Below, piece after piece: positions 8,279 through 16,395 of a stretch of 64,000 bases of DNA. Made by a program: the position numbers and the translations under genes. The DNA comes from Diaphorobacter ruginosibacter. Its GTDB lineage: Bacteria > Pseudomonadota > Gammaproteobacteria > Burkholderiales > Burkholderiaceae_C. The notes beneath the pieces were generated by a model, which saw nothing but the letters and a program-made list of their open reading frames with translations, had not been told where the DNA came from and did no database searches. The stretch spans positions 3,162,001 through 3,226,000 of the forward strand of contig NZ_CP060714.1 in NCBI RefSeq assembly GCF_014395975.1, in the 5' to 3' direction. Within the stretch, counting starts at the first letter, position 1. Every line of letters begins with the position of its first letter.

Positions 8279-8734
8279 TCACGCCGACGTCCACCCCGCC
8301 ATCGCATCGATGGCCAGGCCGTAGCCGTTTACGCCAAAGCCGCACATCACGGCCTTGGCAGCCGCCGACAGGAACGAGTGGTGGCGGAACGCCTCGCGCG
8401 CATGCACATTGCTGATGTGCAGCTCGATCATGGGTACGCCGGTGCCCTTGACGGCATCGAGCAGGGCCACGCTGGTATGGGTATAGGCCGCCGCGTTCAG
8501 GACCAGGCCGCGCAGCGAACCGGCGGCATGCAGGCGGCCGGCCTCGTGAATCCAGTCCACCAGCTCGCCCTCATGATTGCTCTGGCGAAAGACCAGCCCG
8601 AACCCGTGGCGCTGGCAGGCTGCCGCGCAGATCCGCTCCACGTCGGCCAGGGTCTGCGACCCGTAGACGGCCGGCTCCCGGGTACCGAGCAGGTTCAGAT
8701 TGGGTCCGTTGAGGACAAAAACGGTTTGCGTCAT
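8279..8734 (-). CDS. aroQ: Type II 3-dehydroquinate dehydratase
   Basis: The 151-residue protein matches the type II (dodecameric) 3-dehydroquinase of the shikimate pathway, which converts 3-dehydroquinate to 3-dehydroshikimate. 'VLNGPNLNLLGTREPAVYG' contains the catalytic Tyr of the flexible loop; 'RQSNHEGELVDWIH', 'LNAAAYTHTSVALLDAV' and 'ELHISNVHAREAFRHHS' give the substrate-binding Asn, His and Arg residues. The start at 8734 was chosen because 'MTQTVFVLNGPN' is the canonical N-terminus; 32 in-frame residues upstream are not family-like. It is the first gene of the aroQ-hydrolase-arfB operon. Confidence 0.95.
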   Translation of the reverse strand: MTQTVFVLNGPNLNLLGTREPAVYGSQTLADVERICAAACQRHGFGLVFRQSNHEGELVDWIHEAGRLHAAGSLRGLVLNAAAYTHTSVALLDAVKGTGVPMIELHISNVHAREAFRHHSFLSAAAKAVMCGFGVNGYGLAIDAMAGWTSA

Positions 8735-8831
8735 GGTGTCGTCTTCTTCTCTTCTGTCATGCATGAGGACCTTGCGTCTCCAGCAGGGTCCCGGTGTGCG
8801 TTGATCCTGCATTATGCGTTCGCGGCACACG

Positions 8832-8855
8832 ACAAAACGGCCCCACAGGGCCGTT
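8832..8855 (-). terminator. Rho-independent terminator of the Pro/Tyr-rich protein gene
   Basis: AACGGCCC-CACA-GGGCCGTT is a perfect 8-bp stem with a 4-base loop. Read on the minus strand it is followed by TTTTGTC. It lies 54 bases beyond the stop of the gene ending at 8909, and shields the aroQ operon that starts just downstream. Confidence 0.7.
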
Positions 8856-8908
8856 GCATGCTCGAATCAAAAGAAGATTCCGCCCTGCGCCAGGGCGGGG
8901 CGGAAACT

Positions 8909-9268
8909 TCAGCGCCAGTGGCGGCCGTGTCTGTGTCCGTGGCCGCGGTGGCCATGGCGGTAACCACCACCGCCGATATAGACGGCTGGAGGCGCAACCA
9001 TGACAGGCGGCGCGTAGTACACGGGACGGGCGGGACGGTAGTAGACCGGCGGCGGGGGCACGTAAACCGGCTGCGGTGCGTAATAGACCGGCGGGGGCGG
9101 AGCATAGTAGGGTTGCGGTGCCGCCACGCCCACGGCCACACCGGGCACGCCGATGCCGACCGACCACGACACACCACCGTGCGCCTGAGCCGCACCGGCG
9201 CCTGTCAGCAAAGCCAGGGCCACACCTGCACTGGCTGCCAGGGCATACAGAGAGCGACGTTGGATCAT
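8909..9268 (-). CDS. Exported Pro/Tyr-rich, His-tailed small protein
   Basis: A 119-residue protein read from the ATG at 9268 ('MIQRRSLYALAASAGVALAL'). It has a clear signal peptide ending near 'GAGAAQAHGG'. The mature part is low-complexity: repeated P-P-P-V-Y-Y / Y-Y-A-P blocks at about residues 45-95, then a Gly/His/Arg-rich tail (GYRHGHRGHGHRHGRH). Similar short PXV-repeat proteins are common in Burkholderiales and have no known function. The His-rich end could bind metal ions, and the Tyr/Pro blocks could act as a surface or spacer segment; both are guesses. A terminator follows the gene. Confidence 0.75.
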   Translation of the reverse strand: MIQRRSLYALAASAGVALALLTGAGAAQAHGGVSWSVGIGVPGVAVGVAAPQPYYAPPPPVYYAPQPVYVPPPPVYYRPARPVYYAPPVMVAPPAVYIGGGGYRHGHRGHGHRHGRHWR

Positions 9269-9513
9269 GAATTTCTCCTTGGAACAAAGGGCGAGCGGTT
9301 CGCCGTGCAATCCTGCTCGCTTGGTTCGGCGATAGGGTTTGTTCCCTTAACGCGCGACATGCCTTCTAGGATGTCATGTTGTTGGAGCGATGTTGTGTCT
9401 GAAAGTTGCCATCGCTGTATCCATCGGTAAACCAAGGTACTCGCTTCCCCTGAGGGTGCCCCCTTGCGGAGTTGAAGTTTTCTTACAATTCAAGCCCTGC
9501 TATTCAGGGACGG

Positions 9514-9849
9514 TCAGCCTTTTCCCGACCGCCGGGGGTTGCGCGGGCTCACGGTGCGGAAGCCGTCTCCCTCGATTTCCACGATGGCCTGGGGTTCAAG
9601 GCGGTTGTATTCGATCTCGCAGCCCTGGTTGCTGGGCGTGAACACCAGCCTGGCTCCCGGCGCCAGGCGCGGTACGGTCTGGTGCAGCGGCTTGGACAGG
9701 TCGACCGGTGAGCGGGACGAACGGTAGATCAGCTGCTGGTTGGAGCCGTAAAGTTCATAGCATGCGGCCTGTACCTGCGTTGTTGCCAGCACCCCGGCAG
9801 CAGCGAGTGCCAGAAAGCCGCCCCGGCGCAGGATCGAAGACTTCGTCAT
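9514..9849 (-). CDS. Small exported two-cysteine protein (paralogue of the protein at 18.6 kb)
   Basis: A 111-residue protein read from the ATG at 9849. The signal peptide ends near 'ATTQVQA'. The mature part begins 'ACYELYGSNQQLIYRSS', continues 'SPVDLSKPL', then 'APGARLVFTPSNQGC'. This framework (CYxxY, NQLI, SPxD, PGAxLVFTP, one more Cys) recurs in the protein encoded at 18586-18870, so the two are paralogues. The two cysteines, about 48 residues apart, could form a periplasmic disulfide. The function is unknown. It is a single gene between the Pro/Tyr-rich protein gene and the Lrp-type regulator gene. Confidence 0.75.
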   Translation of the reverse strand: MTKSSILRRGGFLALAAAGVLATTQVQAACYELYGSNQQLIYRSSRSPVDLSKPLHQTVPRLAPGARLVFTPSNQGCEIEYNRLEPQAIVEIEGDGFRTVSPRNPRRSGKG

Positions 9850-9961
9850 GGGGAACCACCTCCTCAATGCGTGTTGTCATTCATTATTGCCAACTCGTCG
9901 CTGAAAACCATAGTCTTTTATTGTCAAACCGGACCGGCGGCGGACGCAGCAGCCCGGGCGG

Positions 9962-10432
9962 TCACCCATGGACATGCAGGTGGGTGGAGTTCTTGACCTC
10001 CTCCATCACGGCGTAGGTGCGGGTTTCGCGCACGCCGGGCAGTTGCCACAGCACCTCGCCCGCGAAGCGGCGATAGGCCTCCATGTCGGCCTGCCGTGTC
10101 TTGAGGAGGTAGTCGAAGCCGCCTGCCACCATGTGGCACTCCATGATCTCGGGCCGCGTCTGCACCGCCGCGCTGAACTCCTCGAACACATGGGGCGTGG
10201 TGCGGTCGAGCAGCACCTCCACGAACACCAGCATGCCGGCGCCCAGCAACAGCGGGTTGAGCCGCGCCTCATAGCCCAGGATGTAGCCGTCGCGGGTGAG
10301 CCGCTGCACGCGCGCCAGCACGGCGGTCGGGGACAGCGCGACCTCTTCCGCGAGCTTGAGATTGGCGATACGGCCATCCTTTTGAAGGATATGCAGTATT
10401 TTTCTGTCAATCCTATCTATTTCCACTACCAA
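9962..10432 (-). CDS. Lrp/AsnC-family regulator, probable activator of putA
   Basis: The 156-residue protein has an N-terminal HTH ('IDRIDRKILHILQKDGRIAN', 'VALSPTAVLARVQRL') and a C-terminal RAM ligand-binding domain ('VVEIDR' start; 'GGFDYLLKTRQADMEAYRRF'). Size and layout are those of Lrp/AsnC regulators. It is transcribed divergently from putA. In several alpha- and betaproteobacteria an Lrp-type protein (PutR) activates proline catabolism, and the PutA here appears to lack its own DNA-binding domain. Regulation of putA is therefore a strong contextual inference. Confidence 0.9.
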   Translation of the reverse strand: MVVEIDRIDRKILHILQKDGRIANLKLAEEVALSPTAVLARVQRLTRDGYILGYEARLNPLLLGAGMLVFVEVLLDRTTPHVFEEFSAAVQTRPEIMECHMVAGGFDYLLKTRQADMEAYRRFAGEVLWQLPGVRETRTYAVMEEVKNSTHLHVHG

Positions 10433-10536
10433 ACATCCAATCTAAAAATATTTATTCATCGAATGACCCTATATTTTGAACATTAATTCAATGAAAAAAC
10501 AAGCATCATCGCCCCTTTCCGTTTTAGAAACCGATC
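10433..10536. promoter_or_regulatory. Divergent lrp/putA promoter region
   Basis: These 104 bases between the divergent regulator and putA are strikingly AT-rich for this window. They contain imperfect dyads such as TTCATCGAATGA and CATTAATTCAATG, the degenerate style of Lrp-family sites. No clear -35/-10 pair was assigned. Confidence 0.45.
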
Positions 10537-13500
10537 ATGCAACCCATCGCTCAGACCATGACCGCCCCCTTCGCCCCGCGCCCGCAGACTGACGGCGCCT
10601 TGCGCGAGAACATCACCGCCGCGTACCGCATTCCCGAACCCCAGGCACTGGCGCCATTGCTCGACCTGGCACGCATCCCGGCCGAACAGCAGCGCCAGGC
10701 GCACGACCTGGCGCTGCAGCTGGCGGGCACGCTGCGCGAGCGCAAGTCCGACCAGGGGCGCGCCGGGCTGGTGCAGGGCCTGCTGCAGGAGTTCGCGCTG
10801 TCCTCGCAGGAGGGCGTTGCGCTGATGTGCCTGGCCGAAGCGCTGCTGCGCATTCCCGACAGCGCCACGCGCGATGCACTCATCCGCGACAAGATCAGCC
10901 ATGGCGAGTGGGACCGCCATCTCGGCAAGAGCCCCTCGCTGTTCGTGAATGCCGCGACCTGGGGACTGCTGATCACCGGGAAACTGGTCAGCACGCACAG
11001 CGAAGGCGGTCTCAAGGACGCGCTGCGCCGCATCACGGCGCGTGGCGGCGAGCCGCTGATCCGCAAGGGCGTGGACATGGCCATGCGCATGATGGGCGAG
11101 CAGTTCGTGACCGGCGAGACCATTGCCGAGGCGCTCAAGCATGCCGCGCCACTGGAGGCCGAGGGCTTCCGCTATTCGTACGACATGCTGGGCGAGGCCG
11201 CACTGACGGCCGAGGATGCCGAGCGCTACATGCAGTCCTACGTGGATGCGATCAATGCCATTGGCAAGGCGTCGAACGGACGCGGCGTGTACGAAGGCCC
11301 CGGCATCTCGATCAAGCTCAGCGCACTGCACCCACGCTACAGCCGCGCGCAACACCAGCGCGTGATGGAAGAGCTCTATCCGCGCGTGCTGCGCCTTGCC
11401 GACCTGGCCTGCCGGTACGACATCGGCCTGAACATCGATGCCGAGGAGGCCGATCGCCTTGAACTCTCGCTCGACCTGCTGGAGCGCCTGTGCCACGAGC
11501 CCTCGCTCGCAGGCTTCAAGGGCATCGGCTTCGTGATCCAGGCCTACCAGAAACGCTGCCCGTTCGTCATCGATTTCGTGATCGATCTGGCACGTCGCAC
11601 GCAGCACCGCCTGATGGTGCGCCTGGTCAAGGGCGCATACTGGGACAGCGAGATCAAGCGCGCGCAGGTCGACGGCCTCGCCGACTATCCGGTCTATACC
11701 CGCAAGTCACACACCGACGTGTCCTACATCGCCTGCGCGCGCAAGCTGCTGGCCGCGCCCGATGCGATCTACCCCCAGTTCGCCACGCACAACGCGCAGA
11801 CGCTGGCCACCATCTTCACCATGGCGGAGCCGGCCACGTACCAGCCCGGCCAATATGAATTCCAGTGCCTGCACGGCATGGGCGAGCCGCTGTACGAGCA
11901 GGTGGTCGGCCAGGCCGCCAAGGGCAAGCTGGGCCGTCCCTGCCGCGTGTATGCGCCGGTGGGCACGCACGAGACACTGCTGGCCTACCTGGTGCGCCGC
12001 CTGCTGGAAAACGGCGCCAACACCTCGTTCGTGAACCGCGTGGCCGATGCCACGCTGCCGCTCGAGACACTGATCGAGAACCCGGTCGCCACGGTCGATG
12101 CGGACGCGAAGAACGAGGGCGGCGTCGCCCTGCCCCACCCGCGCATTCCCCTGCCGCCCGCGCTGTACGGTGCCGCTCGCCGCAACTCGGCGGGCATCGA
12201 CCTGTCCAGCGAATTCGTGCTGGCCGACATCGATGCGGCACTGCGTGCCAGCGCGGCGCAGCCCCACAGTGCGACACCGATGGTCGGGGACAGGACGGCC
12301 GGCCACGATGGCGGCGGTCTGGTGACGGCCGTCACCAACCCCTCGGATCGCAGCGAGATCATCGGCCAGGTGCAGGAGGCATCGGCGAGTGATGTCGATG
12401 CCGCGCTGCGCGCAGCCCAGGCCGCACAGCCCGCATGGGCCGCCACGGCACCGTCCGAACGTGCGGACATGCTGCAGCGCGCGGCCGACCTGCTGGAATC
12501 CGAACTCCTGCCGCTGGTCGCCCTCACCATGCGCGAGGCCGGCAAGACGGCCGCCAACGCCGTGGCCGAAGTGCGCGAGGCGGTGGACTTCCTGCGCTAC
12601 TACGCCGCGCAGGCACGGCTGCTGGAACAGGAGGCGCCGGGCTGCGTGCCGCTCGGGCCGGTCACCTGCATCAGCCCGTGGAATTTCCCGCTGGCCATCT
12701 TCATGGGCCAGGTGTGCGCCGCGCTGGCCGCGGGCAACACCGTGCTCGCCAAGCCGGCCGAGCAGACGCCGCTGATCGCTGCGAGCGCGGTGCGCCTCCT
12801 GCATCGCGCAGGCGTCCCGCAGGCTGCCGTGCAACTGCTGCCGGGCCGCGGTGAAACCGTGGGCGCGCAGCTGGTGGGCGATGCGCGCGTGATGGGCGTG
12901 ATGTTCACCGGCTCCACCGAAGTTGCACGCATCCTGCAGCGCAACCTCGCGGGCCGCTTCGATGCGCACGGCCAGCCCATCCCGCTGATCGCGGAAACCG
13001 GAGGGCAGAACGCGCTGATCGTGGACTCCTCCGCGCTGGTCGAGCAGGTGGTGGTCGACGTGGTGTCCAGCGCCTTCGACAGCGCAGGCCAGCGCTGCTC
13101 TGCGCTGCGCGTGCTCTGCGTGCAGGCCGACGTGGCCGACCGCGTCGGCGCCATGCTGTGCGGGGCGATGCAGGAACTGCATGTCGGCAATCCGACCCGG
13201 CTGGCGGTGGACATGGGCCCGGTGATCGACGAGGACGCACGCGCCACCATCGAATCCCACATCGCGCGCATGCGCGGCAAGGGCCACGACGTCTACCAGT
13301 CCACGGTGGACGATGCGGAAGTCGCGGCAGGCAGCTTCGTCAAGCCCACGCTCATCACGCTGAACAGCATTTCCGAACTGGGCCGCGAGGTGTTCGGCCC
13401 GGTGCTGCACCTCGTGCGCTACGAGCGCGAGAACCTGGAGCAATTGCTCGACCAGATCAACGGCACGGGCTACGGCCTCACCCAGGGCCTGCATACCCGG

Positions 13501-14292
13501 ATCGACGAGACCGTCGCCAGGGTGGTCGACCGCGCCCAGGCAGGCAATGTCTACGTGAACCGCAACATCGTGGGCGCCGTGGTCGGCGTACAGCCGTTCG
13601 GCGGAGAAGGCCTGTCCGGCACCGGCCCGAAGGCCGGAGGGCCGCTGTACATGCTGCGCCTGATGGCGCGTCGCCCCGATGGCGCGGCACGCGCAGCGCT
13701 TGCCGGTACCGCCGCGAAGACACCGGATGCCGGCGCGCAGCAGGCATTGCAGGCCCCGCTTGCAGCACTGGCCGAATGGGCGGGCGCTGCTGGTCGCCAG
13801 CGCGTGGCACAGGCATGTGCCGCGCATGCGCAATCGGCGTGCGCCGGCGTTCTCTGCACCCTGCCGGGCCCGACCGGCGAGCGCAACGAGTACCGCGTGC
13901 TGCCGCGCGAGCAGGTGCTGTGCATCGCCGACAGCGACGACGCCCTGCTGGTGCAGTTGAGCGCCGTGCTGGCGGTGGGGTCGCGGGCGCTGTGGCCCGC
14001 CGCGGCACAGGCGCTTCACGCGCAGCTGCCGCAAGCCGTGCAGCAGCGCATCGTGCTGGCCAACGACTGGACGCGCGACTCCGTCCATTTCGATGCCGTC
14101 CTCCATGCGGGCAACGGCACATCACTGCAGCAACTGTGCGAGCGCGTCGCCCAGCGCCCGGGCGCCATCGTCGGTGTCACGCATGTGGCCGACGGCGACA
14201 ACGTCGTGCTGGAGAGGCTGGTGCTGGAGCGCGCACTCAGCATCAACACGGCGGCGGCCGGCGGCAACGCCAGCCTGATGACGCTGGCCTGA
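10537..14292 (+). CDS. putA: Bifunctional proline dehydrogenase / L-glutamate-gamma-semialdehyde dehydrogenase
   Basis: The 1251-residue PutA oxidises proline to glutamate in two steps. The FAD-binding proline dehydrogenase barrel spans about residues 170-500 ('ISIKLSALHPRYSRAQ', 'LNIDAEEADRLELSLDLLE', 'RLVKGAYWDSEIKRAQ'). The NAD-dependent aldehyde dehydrogenase domain spans about 590-1080, with 'CISPWNFPLAIF', general base Glu820 in 'IAETGGQ' and nucleophile Cys854 in 'GQRCSA'. A further ~150-residue C-terminal domain follows, as in long PutAs. The N-terminus has no ribbon-helix-helix motif, so this PutA should not bind DNA; the divergent Lrp-type gene probably regulates it. A terminator lies about 70 bases after the stop. 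Confidence 0.96.
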   Translation: MQPIAQTMTAPFAPRPQTDGALRENITAAYRIPEPQALAPLLDLARIPAEQQRQAHDLALQLAGTLRERKSDQGRAGLVQGLLQEFALSSQEGVALMCLAEALLRIPDSATRDALIRDKISHGEWDRHLGKSPSLFVNAATWGLLITGKLVSTHSEGGLKDALRRITARGGEPLIRKGVDMAMRMMGEQFVTGETIAEALKHAAPLEAEGFRYSYDMLGEAALTAEDAERYMQSYVDAINAIGKASNGRGVYEGPGISIKLSALHPRYSRAQHQRVMEELYPRVLRLADLACRYDIGLNIDAEEADRLELSLDLLERLCHEPSLAGFKGIGFVIQAYQKRCPFVIDFVIDLARRTQHRLMVRLVKGAYWDSEIKRAQVDGLADYPVYTRKSHTDVSYIACARKLLAAPDAIYPQFATHNAQTLATIFTMAEPATYQPGQYEFQCLHGMGEPLYEQVVGQAAKGKLGRPCRVYAPVGTHETLLAYLVRRLLENGANTSFVNRVADATLPLETLIENPVATVDADAKNEGGVALPHPRIPLPPALYGAARRNSAGIDLSSEFVLADIDAALRASAAQPHSATPMVGDRTAGHDGGGLVTAVTNPSDRSEIIGQVQEASASDVDAALRAAQAAQPAWAATAPSERADMLQRAADLLESELLPLVALTMREAGKTAANAVAEVREAVDFLRYYAAQARLLEQEAPGCVPLGPVTCISPWNFPLAIFMGQVCAALAAGNTVLAKPAEQTPLIAASAVRLLHRAGVPQAAVQLLPGRGETVGAQLVGDARVMGVMFTGSTEVARILQRNLAGRFDAHGQPIPLIAETGGQNALIVDSSALVEQVVVDVVSSAFDSAGQRCSALRVLCVQADVADRVGAMLCGAMQELHVGNPTRLAVDMGPVIDEDARATIESHIARMRGKGHDVYQSTVDDAEVAAGSFVKPTLITLNSISELGREVFGPVLHLVRYERENLEQLLDQINGTGYGLTQGLHTRIDETVARVVDRAQAGNVYVNRNIVGAVVGVQPFGGEGLSGTGPKAGGPLYMLRLMARRPDGAARAALAGTAAKTPDAGAQQALQAPLAALAEWAGAAGRQRVAQACAAHAQSACAGVLCTLPGPTGERNEYRVLPREQVLCIADSDDALLVQLSAVLAVGSRALWPAAAQALHAQLPQAVQQRIVLANDWTRDSVHFDAVLHAGNGTSLQQLCERVAQRPGAIVGVTHVADGDNVVLERLVLERALSINTAAAGGNASLMTLA

Positions 14293-14362
14293 TCCCCCTG
14301 CCCGCCCGCCTTGGCCCTTCAAAAGGGAACCAAGTGGACTTGCCGTGGTCGATATGCTCCGG

Positions 14363-14393
14363 GGCTCCCTCCTTTGAAGAGAAAGAGGGAGCC
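14363..14393 (+). terminator. Probable Rho-independent terminator of putA
   Basis: GGCTCCCT...AGGGAGCC forms an 8-bp perfect stem. It extends by CTTT/AAAG past one bulged C to a 12-bp stem, and the 3' side runs into a pyrimidine-rich stretch (TCCTTCATCATCTTC). It lies between putA and the TlpA-like gene, which starts 30 bases later. Confidence 0.6.
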
Positions 14394-14422
14394 TCCTTCA
14401 TCATCTTCAGGTATCACTGCGC

Positions 14423-15238
14423 ATGGGGCACACACTGCAACTCGGTCCACTCGTTCTTCCGTGGGCCTTCATCGTTTTTCTGGCGGGCTACTTCGCCGCG
14501 ACCTGGCTCTGCGGATGGCTTGCGCGCCGGCAGGGCCTCAAGGCGGAGTTTCACAGCTGGGCAACCGCGCTGATCGGCTTGGCTGCAGCGCGGCTTGCGT
14601 TCGTCGTGCAATACGCGTCCGCCTATGCCGGCAATCCCCTGAGCATCATCGACATCCGCGACGGCGGCTGGGAGCCCGTCGCGGGCCTCGTGGCCATCGG
14701 CGTTTATGCCCTCGCCCTCTGGATCTGGCATCACGCCGCCGCCAAGGCGGTGACTGCCGGTGTCGTCGCGTTTGCCGCGATCTGGCTCGGCGCGGGCGGC
14801 CTGCTCACGGCGCTCTCGCCGCGGAATGCCCAACTCCCCGAATTCCAGGCCGTGGCGCTGGACGCAAGCACGTTGTCGCTGCCCTCGCTCAAGGGCCAGC
14901 CGGTGGTCGTCAATCTCTGGGCCACCTGGTGCCCGCCTTGCCGGCGCGAGATGCCCGCATTGCTCGCGGCGCAGAAGGCACATCCCGACGTGCGTTTTCT
15001 GTGGGTGAACCAGGGCGAGAAGCCCGAAGCGGTGCTGCGCTACATCCAGCAGATCGGCCTGTCGCCATCGGATGTGCTGATGGACACCGAGGAGGGCCTG
15101 GGCCGCATGCTGCAACAGCGTGCGCTGCCGACCACGCTGTTCTTCAACGCCGAGGGGCGGCAGGTGGCGATCCGTTCGGGTGAACTGTCGCATGCCACGC
15201 TTGCGCAGCACATGGAGCAGATCGCGCGCACACGCTGA
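14423..15238 (+). CDS. TlpA-like membrane-anchored thioredoxin-fold protein
   Basis: The 271-residue protein has two parts. Residues 1-130 are mostly hydrophobic, with four or so membrane segments and a loop ('LARRQGLKAEF') recalling prolipoprotein diacylglyceryl transferase (Lgt)-like domains. Residues 135-271 are a periplasmic thioredoxin fold with the redox motif Cys170-Pro-Pro-Cys173 in 'NLWATWCPPCRREMPAL' and the cis-proline segment 'ALPTTLFFN'. Proteins of this layout reduce disulfides in the periplasm, for example in cytochrome c or sulfur-compound handling. Two sulfur-transporter-like genes follow on the same strand after about 220 bases, which suggests a link to sulfur metabolism; the partner is unknown. 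Confidence 0.82.
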   Translation: MGHTLQLGPLVLPWAFIVFLAGYFAATWLCGWLARRQGLKAEFHSWATALIGLAAARLAFVVQYASAYAGNPLSIIDIRDGGWEPVAGLVAIGVYALALWIWHHAAAKAVTAGVVAFAAIWLGAGGLLTALSPRNAQLPEFQAVALDASTLSLPSLKGQPVVVNLWATWCPPCRREMPALLAAQKAHPDVRFLWVNQGEKPEAVLRYIQQIGLSPSDVLMDTEEGLGRMLQQRALPTTLFFNAEGRQVAIRSGELSHATLAQHMEQIARTR

Positions 15239-15405
15239 AGTGTTGATGGGTTGAGGCGCTGAGGCACCGAGAGCTCACCGAGAGCCGCGCGTGCCTGCAA
15301 CCTGATCCTGTGACAGGGATCCGGCGATATATTCAGCACAGCGGCCAGTTCGGGAGCGCGCGGAACGCGACCTTGCGCGATTCCCGGGCCCGATCCAGCA
15401 CATTC

Positions 15406-15435
15406 ACCGACCCTTACCGACCCTTACCGACACTT
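15406..15435 (+). repeat. Three tandem 10-bp repeats upstream of the YeeE pair
   Basis: ACCGACCCTT is repeated twice exactly and once with one mismatch (ACCGACACTT), head to tail without spacers. The array ends 21 bases before the start codon at 15457 and just ahead of its ribosome-binding site. The 10-bp period is close to one helical turn, so a row of regulator sites is possible; slippage-type repeat growth is the alternative. Confidence 0.6.
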
Positions 15436-15456
15436 TTGCGCGAAAGGAGCGCGTTC

Positions 15457-15903
15457 ATGACCCACATCCTCTGGGACTCGTTTCAACCCGCCACCGCCCT
15501 TGCGGGCGGCGTTCTGATCGGCGTGGCCAGCGCGATCCTGATCGTGATGATCGGCCGCATCGCGGGCATCAGCGGCATCCTGGGAACGCTGATGCAGCGC
15601 GATGCCTGGGCGCACCACTTCGCCTGGGGCTGGCGCGTGGCATTCCTGGGCGGATTGCTGGCCTCGCCCCTTGTCTACCAGCTGTTCGCCCCGCTTCCCG
15701 CCATCGAGTTGCCGGACAACCCGCGCCTCATCGTGCTGGCGGGCCTGCTGGTGGGCTTTGGCACGCGCCTGGGTTCGGGCTGCACCAGCGGGCATGGTGT
15801 CTGCGGGCTCTCACGGCTGTCTCCGCGCTCGCTGGCCGCCACGCTCACCTTCATGTTCTTCGGCGCGCTCACCGTGTTCGTGATGCGCCACGTCCTGAAC
15901 TGA
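15457..15903 (+). CDS. YeeE/YedE-family (sulfur) transporter, first half-size subunit
   Basis: The 148-residue membrane protein is read from the ATG at 15457 behind a GAAAGGAG ribosome-binding site. It has about four transmembrane segments. 'GFGTRLGSGCTSGHGVCG' is the signature loop of the YeeE/YedE (DUF395) family; the GCTSGHG cysteine is essential for thiosulfate passage in the one-piece transporter TsuA. Here the transporter is split into two half-size proteins, as in PmpA/PmpB-type pairs. Role: probable uptake of a reduced sulfur species across the inner membrane. The second subunit follows after 32 bases. Confidence 0.85.
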   Translation: MTHILWDSFQPATALAGGVLIGVASAILIVMIGRIAGISGILGTLMQRDAWAHHFAWGWRVAFLGGLLASPLVYQLFAPLPAIELPDNPRLIVLAGLLVGFGTRLGSGCTSGHGVCGLSRLSPRSLAATLTFMFFGALTVFVMRHVLN

Positions 15904-15935
15904 CCTCTGCATCTACCTTCAGGGAAAGACACGCC

Positions 15936-16349
15936 ATGCTCTCCATCCTTTTCGCACTCCTCGCCGGCCTGGTCTTCGGCCTGGGCCTGATTCTCTCGGG
16001 CATGGGCAACCCGGCCAAGGTCCAGAATTTCCTGGACTTCTTCGGCACCTGGGACCCTTCGCTCGCGCTGGTGATGGTCGGCGCGATCGCCGTTGGCCTG
16101 GTCGCCTTCGCCTGGGCACGGCGCCGCAAGACGGCACTGCTCGGCGAGCCGATGCAGCTGCCTACCGCAACCAAGATCGACACGCGCCTGCTGCTGGGCG
16201 CCGCCATGTTCGGCATCGGCTGGGGCATTGCCGGTTTCTGCCCGGGCCCCGCGCTGATGAACCTGCTCACCTTCCACAAGGAGGTGACGATCTTCGTCAT
16301 CTCCATGATCGTCGGCATGCTGCTGCAGCACACCTGGGCACGCAAGTAG
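15936..16349 (+). CDS. YeeE/YedE-family (sulfur) transporter, second half-size subunit
   Basis: The 137-residue membrane protein is the second half of the YeeE/YedE pair. 'LAGLVFGLGLILSGMGNPAKVQNFLD' and 'GIGWGIAGFCPGPAL' are typical of the PmpB-like half, the latter containing the conserved FCPGP cysteine. About four membrane segments are visible. It probably assembles with the protein encoded just upstream into one pore for a sulfur compound such as thiosulfate; the substrate is inferred from family knowledge. The gene ends 46 bases from the convergent chromate transporter gene, with a hairpin between them. Confidence 0.87.
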   Translation: MLSILFALLAGLVFGLGLILSGMGNPAKVQNFLDFFGTWDPSLALVMVGAIAVGLVAFAWARRRKTALLGEPMQLPTATKIDTRLLLGAAMFGIGWGIAGFCPGPALMNLLTFHKEVTIFVISMIVGMLLQHTWARK

Positions 16350-16368
16350 GAAAAGAAGGACAAGGCCC

Positions 16369-16386
16369 GGGGAAGTGTTCTTCCCC
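16369..16386. terminator. Hairpin between convergent YeeE and chrA genes
   Basis: GGGGAA-GTGTTC-TTCCCC is a perfect 6-bp stem with a 6-base loop, midway between two convergent stop codons. There is no T tract on either side, so it may only assist termination. Confidence 0.45.
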
Positions 16387-16395
16387 CACCCCCGG

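Noticed and set aside
11707..14106. A long minus-strand open frame of about 800 codons inside putA.
   Set aside because: It is a GC-driven antisense shadow of an unambiguous enzyme gene; its His/Arg/Gln-rich translation is typical of such artefacts. The same holds for long antisense frames over guaA, guaB and the acyl-CoA synthetase gene.
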